A stretch of 5,240 nt of DNA from HO2-45-28 sp964412115 (GTDB lineage: Bacteria > Patescibacteriota > Minisyncoccia > HO2-45-28): positions 1-5,240 of the forward strand of contig CAYPMM010000038.1 in NCBI GenBank assembly GCA_964412115.1. The letters run 5' to 3'. This document shows positions 1 to 4,260 of this stretch, piece after piece. The position numbers were made by a program, and so were the translations under genes. The notes under the pieces were generated by a model. The model was given only the letters and a program-made list of their open reading frames with translations. It was not told the origin of the DNA and did no database searches. Numbering within the stretch: position 1 is the first letter of the stretch; every line of letters begins with the position of its first letter.

Positions 1-93
1 GGCGGTTTGGCCGTCGCCTAATTTAACGCCCAAAAACTTCGGCTTGGAATCCCTCAGATTTTTAGCTGAACCCTGCGCTTTTGTATGTGCCAT
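1..93 (-). CDS. rpmA: 50S ribosomal protein L27, N-terminal part (runs off left edge)
   Basis: The minus strand from ATG at 93-91 reads MAHTKAQGSAKNLRDSKPKF and continues LGVKLGDGQTA to the edge of the window. This is the conserved start of bacterial L27 (family pattern MAHKKGxGSxxNGRDSxxKxLGVKxxxGQ). L27 is a large-subunit protein whose flexible N-terminal tail reaches the peptidyl-transferase centre and helps position tRNA. The start leaves the basic tail directly after Met, with no sign of the N-terminal extension that some Firmicutes cleave off. Only 31 of the usual ~85 residues are present, because the gene continues beyond base 1. The sequence before the ATG is AT-rich (reads AAGTAAAT) with no Shine-Dalgarno. 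rplU, often just upstream of rpmA, is absent here; repeats occupy that place. Identification is very secure. Confidence 0.95.
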   Translation of the reverse strand, partial: MAHTKAQGSAKNLRDSKPKFLGVKLGDGQTA

Positions 94-144
94 ATTTACT
101 TAAATTTTAGAATGATAATGAATAAAATTTAACGGTAAATATGA

Positions 145-191
145 GCACCCCGAGCAAATTTTGTTTCGCAAAATTTGAGAGGGGCGCCATA
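145..191. repeat. Hairpin repeat element, copy 1
   Basis: The element has a GC-rich outer arm pair (CCCC at 148-151 with GGGG at 181-184, then C146-G186 and G145-C187 around an A/C mismatch). An AT-rich inner stem follows: CAAATTTTG 155-163 is the exact reverse complement of CAAAATTTG 169-177, closing a TTTCG loop at 164-168. It ends in GCCATA like the other two copies. It carries no 31-bp unit: the bases just before it (137-147, AAATATGAGCA) resemble those before the tandem units at 213-224. Confidence 0.85.
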
Positions 192-224
192 TTTAGCGAA
201 TCTTTTTTTGTTAAATTATGAGTA

Positions 225-286
225 CATTCGCGCGATGCGCTCAGTACCTGCGGCACATTCGCGCGATGTGCTCAGTGCCTACGGCA
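225..286. repeat. Two tandem 31-bp direct repeats
   Basis: Units 225-255 and 256-286 abut exactly and differ at only three positions (C/T, A/G and G/A, all transitions). Each begins CATTCGCGCGATG and ends CGGCA. The junction creates a perfect small hairpin: GCACAT 253-258 and ATGTGC 266-271 around a TCGCGCG loop. The second unit runs straight into hairpin element copy 2, so tandem units and hairpin behave as one composite element. Confidence 0.9.
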
Positions 287-329
287 TCCCGAGCAAATTT
301 TGCAAGCAAAATTTGAGAGGGGTGCCATA
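284..329. repeat. Hairpin repeat element, copy 2
   Basis: This is the best-paired copy. The outer arms GGCATCCC (284-291 region) and GGGGTGCC (319-326) form eight pairs with one G-T wobble. The inner stem CAAATTTTGC 294-303 is the reverse complement of GCAAAATTTG 306-315, leaving a minimal AA loop. GAG and AGA form a small internal bulge between the stems. It ends in GCCATA. Its left arm overlaps the last bases of the second 31-bp unit. Confidence 0.9.
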
Positions 330-347
330 AATCAACAACCAATACTA

Positions 348-405
348 TCAGTACCTGCGGCATCCCGAGCAAATTTTGTTTGCAAAATTTCATCGAGGCG
401 CCATA
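348..405. repeat. Hairpin repeat element, copy 3, with a 31-bp unit fragment
   Basis: TCAGTACCTGCGGCA at 348-362 is identical to the last 15 bp of the first 31-bp unit (241-255), so this copy carries a half unit. The inner stem survives (AAATTTTG 371-378 with CAAAATTT 383-390, loop TTTG). The right outer arm has changed to CATCGAGGCGCC, which weakens the outer pairing to several mismatches. It ends in GCCATA at 400-405, immediately before a possible -10 sequence for the next gene. Confidence 0.85.
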
Positions 406-407
406 AT
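379..407 (+). promoter_or_regulatory. Possible promoter formed by repeat copy 3
   Basis: TTTGCA at 379-384 and CATAAT at 402-407 are separated by 17 bp and match the sigma-70 consensus at 4/6 and 5/6 positions. A transcript would begin about base 414, only a few bases before ATG 417. The -35-like part is the loop and stem of the repeat, and the -10-like part includes its terminal CATA. This is a pattern match only, in AT-rich DNA, so it is tentative. Confidence 0.35.
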
Positions 408-416
408 TACTTTATT

Positions 417-476
417 ATGCTATCCGAAAAGATTAACGAAGTCAAGGCGTATCTAAAAGACAACCAAAGCGACCTT
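417..476 (+). pseudogene. Out-of-frame N-terminal segment of the small membrane protein
   Basis: From ATG 417 this frame reads MLSEKINEVKAYLKDNQSDL, a charged, helix-prone stretch of the kind that commonly precedes the single membrane helix in small CPR membrane proteins. After codon CTT (474-476) the same frame loses sense (HGFELFCHRH...) and stops at 567-569. The sensible continuation (MALSFFAIAII...) is in the +1 frame starting at ATG 478. Joining the two needs a net +1 slip or a 2-base insertion around 474-478. The likely explanations are an assembly or sequencing error, a real frameshift mutation, or a chance upstream ORF. I see no stop codon or classic slippery heptamer to suggest programmed frameshifting. 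Confidence 0.45.
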
Positions 477-477
477 C

Positions 478-762
478 ATGGCTTTGAGCTTTTTTGCCAT
501 CGCCATTATCGGGTTTGGGCTGGGCCGCCTTTCCTACATCGCGGACCGGAAACCGCCCTTAACCGTTGAAAAATTGAATTTAGGGACGGTTTCTGCTCAA
601 ACGGCCCAGTTTGTCGCCTCAAAAAACGGAACAGCCTATTATTTGCCTTCGTGTTCCGGAACGAATCGTATAAAAGAAGAAAATAAAATATGGTTTTCTT
701 CGCGCAAGGAAGCCGAGAGTCTCGGCTACAAACCGGCCTTAAATTGCCCCGGTTTAGAGTAA
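478..762 (+). CDS. Small membrane-anchored protein with degenerate Ada-like metal-binding domain
   Basis: The 94-residue product has one hydrophobic helix at residues 3-16 (LSFFAIAIIGFGLG). A basic/polar linker follows, then a compact domain at about 45-90 with the pattern SKNGTAYYLPSC...N..W F.S..EA.. GYKP...C. That pattern resembles the zinc-binding domain of Ada-type proteins and similar domains appended to nucleases and surface proteins. Only two of the four Ada cysteines are present (C59, C90); L56 and A87 stand where others would be, so metal binding is uncertain. The domain is probably displayed outside the membrane. ATG 478 is the first start in this frame after the stop at 454-456, and no Shine-Dalgarno precedes it. 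The protein probably once began at ATG 417 in another frame. Its 3' end overlaps the priA 3' end by 9 bp, convergently. Function is unknown. Confidence 0.75.
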   Translation: MALSFFAIAIIGFGLGRLSYIADRKPPLTVEKLNLGTVSAQTAQFVASKNGTAYYLPSCSGTNRIKEENKIWFSSRKEAESLGYKPALNCPGLE

Positions 763-2703
763 AGACGGCGAATTGACCTGAACGCTCCAAGAAGGAGGCA
801 AATCCGCTAAAAGCGCTTTTATTTCGGGGTGCCTGTCAGGCCAGCTTCCGCGTTCAAGCTTTAAAAGTATGTGCCAGCGGAATTGTCCCTTGATTTTCAT
901 TACAAAAGCCGGAAAATCGGCGTATTCAAGACGGCCTTGGGAGATTTTTTTTAAATCTTGGGCTAAAGACGAAATCCGCGCGGTAAGTTTTTCGAGGTTT
1001 GCGTCTGAAAGCGTGATTTTAATCAAATCAACCGCCGGAGGATAACCCAGTTTTTTTCGCTCTTCCAGCTCGTCTTTTTTAAATCCGGCTATGTTGCCCG
1101 ATTCCACATAGCCGAATATGGGATGGCCGGGAATACGGGTTTGGATTATGAAACTTTTTTGGGCCAGCGCCCTAAGCCGCATCAAAAACCCCATTACCCG
1201 TTCATGTATTCCGTAATCCGGAATGGAAAAAAGGCCGTCTATGGACGCGACTGCGATATGCGGCAGGGGATTGCGGAAAAAATTAACAAAAATTTCAGTC
1301 GCGACCAGCATGCTCCCGGGAGTGTCGGAAAAATCGTTCCTTATCCGTTCGGCCTCCTTTATTGATTTAACCGCGTCAGAGTCAAACCTGAAAATTTTTA
1401 AATCCGGAAAAAGTTTCTTAAGCTCTTCTCCTATTTTTTCCACGCCTATGCCGTAGTTTGCCAGCTTCCAGCTTCCGCAATTCGGACAGCGCTCAATGAT
1501 TTCTTCTTTTTTAAGGCAGTAATGGCAAAAGAAACTTTTTTTGGCGCTGTTTTTCGCGTCCGATTGATGTATAACCAGAGGGCTTGAGCAGTTTTGGCAG
1601 ATTATCGTCTTGCCGCAATCCTGGCAAAGAGTCGTCGGATTAAATCCGCGCCGATGCCCGATTAAAACAAAAGATTCTTTGGCTGTTTTGGCTTCAGAAA
1701 GACGATTTACAAGCTCCGGACTTAAAATTTTGAATTCCCCGGGCATTTTTTTGCCGGCATCAATTATCAAATTTTCGGCCGGGGAAAGGAGTCTTCCTGC
1801 CCGCGCCAAAACGGAAGCCGGTTGTCCATCGGATAATGTCCGATGATTTGCCTCCAAGGCGAGTCTTAAGATAATGTCCCCGAAAATAAGGTTTAGACCG
1901 GTCTTTTTGGCTAGAACTTCGGCGAACACGCGCAGGTCAAAAAACGGCCGGCGCCTTGAATTGTAGTAATACTCGCTGGATTCCTCGTCAATTATCAGTG
2001 TTCCCGTATCTGGCCTCAAAAATGCAAGCAGATGCGGGGTTCCGACGACAACAATGGGACCGCCGTCAGTTTGATAAATTTTATCCAGAACAAACGCCAG
2101 CTCTTTTGCCGAAAGGTCCGGGTGCATAAGAAATGTTCTCTCCTCCAGGCCGATTTTAAGTTCGTCGTATTCCGTTTCGGCTAGACCACGCGTGGGCAAA
2201 ATGACCGCGCACGACCGTCCGCGGCTCAACGTCTCGCGCAGCACGGCGCGGTAATACTTCAGGCGTTCAAAACGCTCGGCCTGATACACGCTTATTTTAA
2301 AATTTTCGTTTGATGCCGGAGTTTCCGGCTCTTTTGCTGAAAAAAAAGACATTTTTCCCAAAACTTCTTTCCTGAAAAATGTCTTGGGTATAAAAAAATT
2401 TAATATGGAAGGGGCGGAAGCGACGAAGTAGCCGGAAAGGTCGCTTGCGGCGGAGATAAAATGCCGGCTCAATAACCGTTCGGCGACAACCCGGTTTATT
2501 TTTTTAAGCGCAAACGATTTTCGTTTAACCGATTCTTTTTTGGTTTCAAGGCTTTCGGCCGAACGCACTACAGCCAAAGAGGTTTTATTTTTAAGGCCAA
2601 CCTCGACTAAAGCCCCCGATTCAAGCTTTTTGGTGCTAAAATAGGTTAAGGTCTCGTTTTGGAAAAAAGCCCGGCTGACGGGAATGACTTCAATAATCCA
2701 CAT
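754..2703 (-). CDS. priA: PriA-like primosomal protein N' with degenerate helicase motifs
   Basis: PriA recognises stalled forks and D-loops and starts replisome reloading. This 649-residue product follows its domain order: N-terminal 3'-end-binding domain (about 1-95), helicase lobe 1 (about 140-285), zinc domain (360-409) within lobe 2, and a C-terminal domain (about 545-649) containing ELEERKKLGYPP. All eight zinc cysteines are present as CxxC pairs: C360/363, C369/372, C393/396 and C406/409. The YGIGVEKIGEEL and FRFDSD segments match the family's GxGTExxxxxL and RxDxD. The ATPase core is eroded. Walker A (GxTGSGKT) is replaced by a segment near 139-151 with no lysine-threonine pair, DEEH became DEES (239-242), and the GSATPS, GTQMxxKGhDF and QVAGRAGR motifs are unrecognisable. 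Length is near the lower end for PriA. The start has no Shine-Dalgarno; a TATACT hexamer lies 6 nt before it. The fold assignment is secure; helicase activity is doubtful. Confidence 0.9.
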   Translation of the reverse strand: MWIIEVIPVSRAFFQNETLTYFSTKKLESGALVEVGLKNKTSLAVVRSAESLETKKESVKRKSFALKKINRVVAERLLSRHFISAASDLSGYFVASAPSILNFFIPKTFFRKEVLGKMSFFSAKEPETPASNENFKISVYQAERFERLKYYRAVLRETLSRGRSCAVILPTRGLAETEYDELKIGLEERTFLMHPDLSAKELAFVLDKIYQTDGGPIVVVGTPHLLAFLRPDTGTLIIDEESSEYYYNSRRRPFFDLRVFAEVLAKKTGLNLIFGDIILRLALEANHRTLSDGQPASVLARAGRLLSPAENLIIDAGKKMPGEFKILSPELVNRLSEAKTAKESFVLIGHRRGFNPTTLCQDCGKTIICQNCSSPLVIHQSDAKNSAKKSFFCHYCLKKEEIIERCPNCGSWKLANYGIGVEKIGEELKKLFPDLKIFRFDSDAVKSIKEAERIRNDFSDTPGSMLVATEIFVNFFRNPLPHIAVASIDGLFSIPDYGIHERVMGFLMRLRALAQKSFIIQTRIPGHPIFGYVESGNIAGFKKDELEERKKLGYPPAVDLIKITLSDANLEKLTARISSLAQDLKKISQGRLEYADFPAFVMKIKGQFRWHILLKLERGSWPDRHPEIKALLADLPPSWSVQVNSPSLL

Positions 2704-2723
2704 AAATAAAGTATAACCTTTTT
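2704..2723. promoter_or_regulatory. Overlapping divergent promoters for priA and murC, apparently leaderless
   Basis: Only 20 bp separate the two start codons. On the plus strand TATAAC (2712-2717) is followed by 6 nt and the murC ATG at 2724. On the minus strand TATACT (2715 down to 2710) is followed by 6 nt and the priA ATG at 2703. Each hexamer matches TATAAT at five positions, and the two overlap by four bases. A start about 7 nt after the -10 would fall on the A of each ATG, giving leaderless mRNAs, consistent with the absence of any Shine-Dalgarno. The -35 regions would lie inside the opposite gene and are weak (TTCAAT 2689-2694 for murC; TTAAAA on the minus strand, 2737-2732, for priA). 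Confidence 0.65.
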
Positions 2724-3983
2724 ATGGCCTCTTTTAACGGAAAACAAATACACATGGTCGGCATTAAAGGCGTGGGGATGACCGCTTTAGCTGAGCTTTT
2801 GGTTAGTTTGGGCGCGCATGTTTCCGGTTCCGACATTGACGAAGAATTTCACACCGACCGGGTGCTGAAGCGTTTAAACATTAAACCCTTCAATTTTAAC
2901 GTCGGCAACATAACTTCAGGCGTCAATTTGCTTATTTATTCAAGCGCTTACGGCTCGGACCACCCTGAAAGAAAAATGGCCGAAAAACTCCATATTCCGC
3001 AAATGAGCTACGCGGAGGCTTTGGCCGATATTTTCAATCAAAAAATGGGGATTATGGTCGCGGGTTCTCACGGAAAAACCACGACCACGGCGCTTTTGGG
3101 ACACATTATGACTGCGGCGGGACTTGACCCAACGGTTGTCGTCGGAGGAACGGTTATCGCCTGGGATTCAAACGTGAGGATAGGAAAATCCGAATGGATG
3201 ATCGCCGAAGGGGACGAATATCAGGAAAAATTTTTGAACTTCAAGCCGTCGCATCTTCTAATCACCAATGTTGATTACGACCATCCTGACACGTATCCCG
3301 ACAAAAAATCTTACCGTAAAGCGTTTGAAAAATTAAAATCTCAAACCAAAGAAAAAATTTTTTCTCACGAAACAGTTAAACCGCTAAATCCCGAGGCTGT
3401 AAAACCCTTCGCTTCAGACTATCTGCTTGGCGAACACAATTTGCGCAATTTGAATTTGGTTTTGGCTTTGGTCCGGGAGCTCGGCATCGGCGACGAGACA
3501 ATTAAAAAAGGTTTGGGTGATTTTCGCGGAGTGCGCAGGCGCGCGGAAATTTATTTTAATAAAAACGGCCTTATCATTATGGACGATTACGCCCATCATC
3601 CGGCCGAGATTTCGGCGACACTCAAAGCCGTCAAAGAGCATTGGCCGGATTACCAAATAACCGTCATTTTCCAGCCGCACACGTTTTCCAGAACCAAGGC
3701 CCTTCTTTCCGAATTTGCCCGCGCATTCGCGTACGCGGATAAAATATATCTCGCGCCGACTTACTCGTCGGCAAGAGAGCCAAAAGAAGAAAACGCCGGC
3801 ATAGACAAGATTCTTTACGATAAGTTGTCTAAATGCAGTAAATATTGCCGATCGGGAGTTCCCCGGGAAAAAGAGCTTATTTTAAACAGGGCCGAAAAAC
3901 AAATCTTTATAACAATGGGCGCCGGAGATTTATGGCAAACGGCTAAAAAATTAGCCAATTTAGCCGATTCTAAGTATAAATAG
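2724..3983 (+). CDS. murC: UDP-N-acetylmuramate--L-alanine ligase (MurC)
   Basis: MurC is the cytoplasmic ATP-dependent ligase that adds L-alanine to UDP-MurNAc, the first step of the peptidoglycan stem peptide. The 419-residue product has the expected Mur-ligase order. The N-terminal Rossmann domain binds UDP-MurNAc through the glycine-rich VGIKGVGM (12-19). The ATP-binding P-loop is AGSHGKTTTT (113-122). An acidic catalytic segment AEGDEY lies at 161-166, then TNVDYDHPD (181-189), the GEHNLRN signature (236-242), DDYAHHPAEI (287-296), FQPHTFSRT (316-324) and TMGAGDLW (397-404). The FQPHxxxRT and DYxHHPxEI forms fit MurC better than Mpl. It is shorter than the usual 450-490 residues, mainly because the stretch between the DHxD motif and GEHN is only ~46 residues. 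It is transcribed divergently from priA, starts at an apparently leaderless ATG, and is followed by a terminator. Confidence is high. Confidence 0.95.
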   Translation: MASFNGKQIHMVGIKGVGMTALAELLVSLGAHVSGSDIDEEFHTDRVLKRLNIKPFNFNVGNITSGVNLLIYSSAYGSDHPERKMAEKLHIPQMSYAEALADIFNQKMGIMVAGSHGKTTTTALLGHIMTAAGLDPTVVVGGTVIAWDSNVRIGKSEWMIAEGDEYQEKFLNFKPSHLLITNVDYDHPDTYPDKKSYRKAFEKLKSQTKEKIFSHETVKPLNPEAVKPFASDYLLGEHNLRNLNLVLALVRELGIGDETIKKGLGDFRGVRRRAEIYFNKNGLIIMDDYAHHPAEISATLKAVKEHWPDYQITVIFQPHTFSRTKALLSEFARAFAYADKIYLAPTYSSAREPKEENAGIDKILYDKLSKCSKYCRSGVPREKELILNRAEKQIFITMGAGDLWQTAKKLANLADSKYK

Positions 3984-3991
3984 ATTAATCT

Positions 3992-4008
3992 TTATTAACC
4001 TTTAATAA
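3992..4008. repeat. 17-bp AT-rich palindrome after murC
   Basis: TTATTAA (3992-3998) and TTAATAA (4002-4008) are perfect inverted repeats around CCT. The same bases also read as two near-identical 10-mers, TTTATTAACC and TTTAATAACC. It lies between the murC stop and the terminator. It could be a protein-binding site or merely AT-rich sequence; no function can be assigned. Confidence 0.5.
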
Positions 4009-4013
4009 CCTCT

Positions 4014-4040
4014 CGCGGCCTGAAAAATAGCCGCGTTTTT
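4014..4040 (+). terminator. Intrinsic terminator of murC
   Basis: The stem CGCGGC (4014-4019) pairs perfectly with GCCGCG (4030-4035) around a 10-nt A-rich loop, followed immediately by TTTTT (4036-4040). It begins 30 bp after the murC stop codon, in the right orientation to end murC transcription. The short but all-GC stem and the U-tract make this a good Rho-independent terminator. Confidence 0.85.
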
Positions 4041-4077
4041 GATATTTGCTCAGTATATAAAAGTTTTTAGGCATTAG

Positions 4078-4107
4078 ACTCCCGCAAATCGTAGTCGGGG
4101 TGTTTTT
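4078..4107 (+). terminator. Second, weaker terminator-like hairpin
   Basis: ACTCCCG (4078-4084) can pair with CGGGGT (4096-4101) if T4080 is bulged, and TTTTT follows at 4103-4107 after GT. A competing pairing, GACT 4077-4080 with AGTC 4093-4096, uses some of the same bases. It could back up the murC terminator or be a fortuitous fold. Confidence 0.4.
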
Positions 4108-4120
4108 AAATTTTTAGAAG

Positions 4121-4129
4121 TTATCCACA
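4121..4129 (+). other. Perfect single DnaA box
   Basis: TTATCCACA matches the strongest DnaA box sequence exactly. It lies in AT-rich intergenic DNA after the murC terminators. I find no second perfect TTATNCACA in the window on either strand and no dnaA or dnaN gene, so this is not evidence of an origin. It may be a titration or regulatory box, or chance. Confidence 0.5.
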
Positions 4130-4170
4130 AAAAATGGCCCTGAATTTTTTCTTTTAAGGTGCCGCGAGAT

Positions 4171-4182
4171 TAGAATAAAGGT
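4171..4182 (+). promoter_or_regulatory. Candidate -10 (TAGAAT) for the right-hand transcription unit
   Basis: TAGAAT (4171-4176) matches TATAAT at five of six positions and sits exactly 6 nt before ATG 4183, the same spacing as the murC and priA hexamers. No good -35 is visible (TTTCTT at the 17-bp position). A transcript starting at about 4183 would have a 61-nt leader before the ATG of the HTH-like membrane protein and would itself begin with an AUG. Confidence 0.45.
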
Positions 4183-4260
4183 ATGTCTTGTCGTGTCGAG
4201 ATTGTGATGAGGTTTTATCTCGCCCGGACGATTTTTGTTGCAAATGAATTATTTATTTAA
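4183..4260 (+). CDS. Possible 25-codon leader ORF overlapping the next gene's start
   Basis: ATG 4183 opens a 25-codon frame (MSCRVEIVMRF... ending ...ANELFI) that stops with TAA at 4258-4260. It overlaps the first 17 nt of the downstream gene in another frame. It begins exactly where a transcript from the TAGAAT hexamer would begin. I recognise no family, and the peptide is too short to judge by composition. If translated, its ribosomes would terminate just past the downstream ATG, an arrangement that allows translational coupling. It may equally be a chance ORF. Confidence 0.3.
   Translation: MSCRVEIVMRFYLARTIFVANELFI
4197..4222 (+). promoter_or_regulatory. Leader hairpin presenting a Shine-Dalgarno-like loop
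   Basis: CGAGAT (4197-4202) pairs perfectly with ATCTCG (4217-4222), leaving a 14-nt loop that contains GATGAGG. The loop is about 30 nt before the ATG at 4244, too far for a normal ribosome-binding site. The hairpin lies inside the presumed leader and could influence translation. The evidence is only the 6-bp inverted repeat. Confidence 0.3.

Larger units (their letters stand above)
94..416. other. Repeat-rich intergenic region between rpmA and the small membrane protein
   Basis: This 323-bp stretch separates two divergently oriented genes. It holds three copies of a hairpin element (145-191, 284-329, 359-405), two abutting 31-bp direct repeats (225-286) and a 15-bp fragment of the same unit (348-362). 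Any reading frame through it translates the repeats themselves and has no recognisable protein character, so I call it non-coding. The parts outside the repeats are AT-rich and include a T-run at 202-209. Promoters for both flanking genes must lie here or inside the repeats. Confidence 0.8.

Noticed and set aside
364..366. GKT in the priA product (residues 364-366) as a Walker A motif
   Set aside because: It falls between two zinc-binding CxxC pairs and lacks the preceding GxxxxGK pattern, so it is not a P-loop. (Position is in residues of the priA product.)
145..405. CRISPR array
   Set aside because: The repeats are unequally spaced, the 31-bp units abut without spacers, and the hairpin copies are separated by unrelated lengths. 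No cas gene is present.
300..569. Open frame from a TTG through the repeats to 569
   Set aside because: The first part translates the hairpin repeats and the last part is an out-of-frame reading of the small membrane protein. Only 417-476 looks like protein and is reported separately.
792..798. Perfect AAGGAGG on the plus strand
   Set aside because: It lies inside priA on the opposite strand (codons for Leu-Pro-Pro-Ser) and no start codon follows at a usable distance.
805..820. Small hairpin CGCT-AAA-AGCG followed by CTTTT, a possible terminator for the small membrane protein
   Set aside because: The stem is only 4 bp with a 3-nt loop and sits in the priA coding region; too weak to annotate.
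1123..1846. Plus-strand open frames within priA (1123-1365, 1223-1456, 1610-1846)
   Set aside because: They are antisense to a well-supported gene, overlap each other and show no domain-like sequence.
2105..2113. GGTGCATAA as a second DnaA box
   Set aside because: It has one mismatch to TGTGNATAA and lies in priA coding sequence.
3414..3680. Minus-strand open frame inside murC
   Set aside because: Antisense to conserved MurC motifs; no independent coding signal.
4014..4129. Origin of replication
   Set aside because: Only one DnaA box is present, there is no cluster of boxes or neighbouring dnaA/dnaN, and the hairpins are better explained as terminators.
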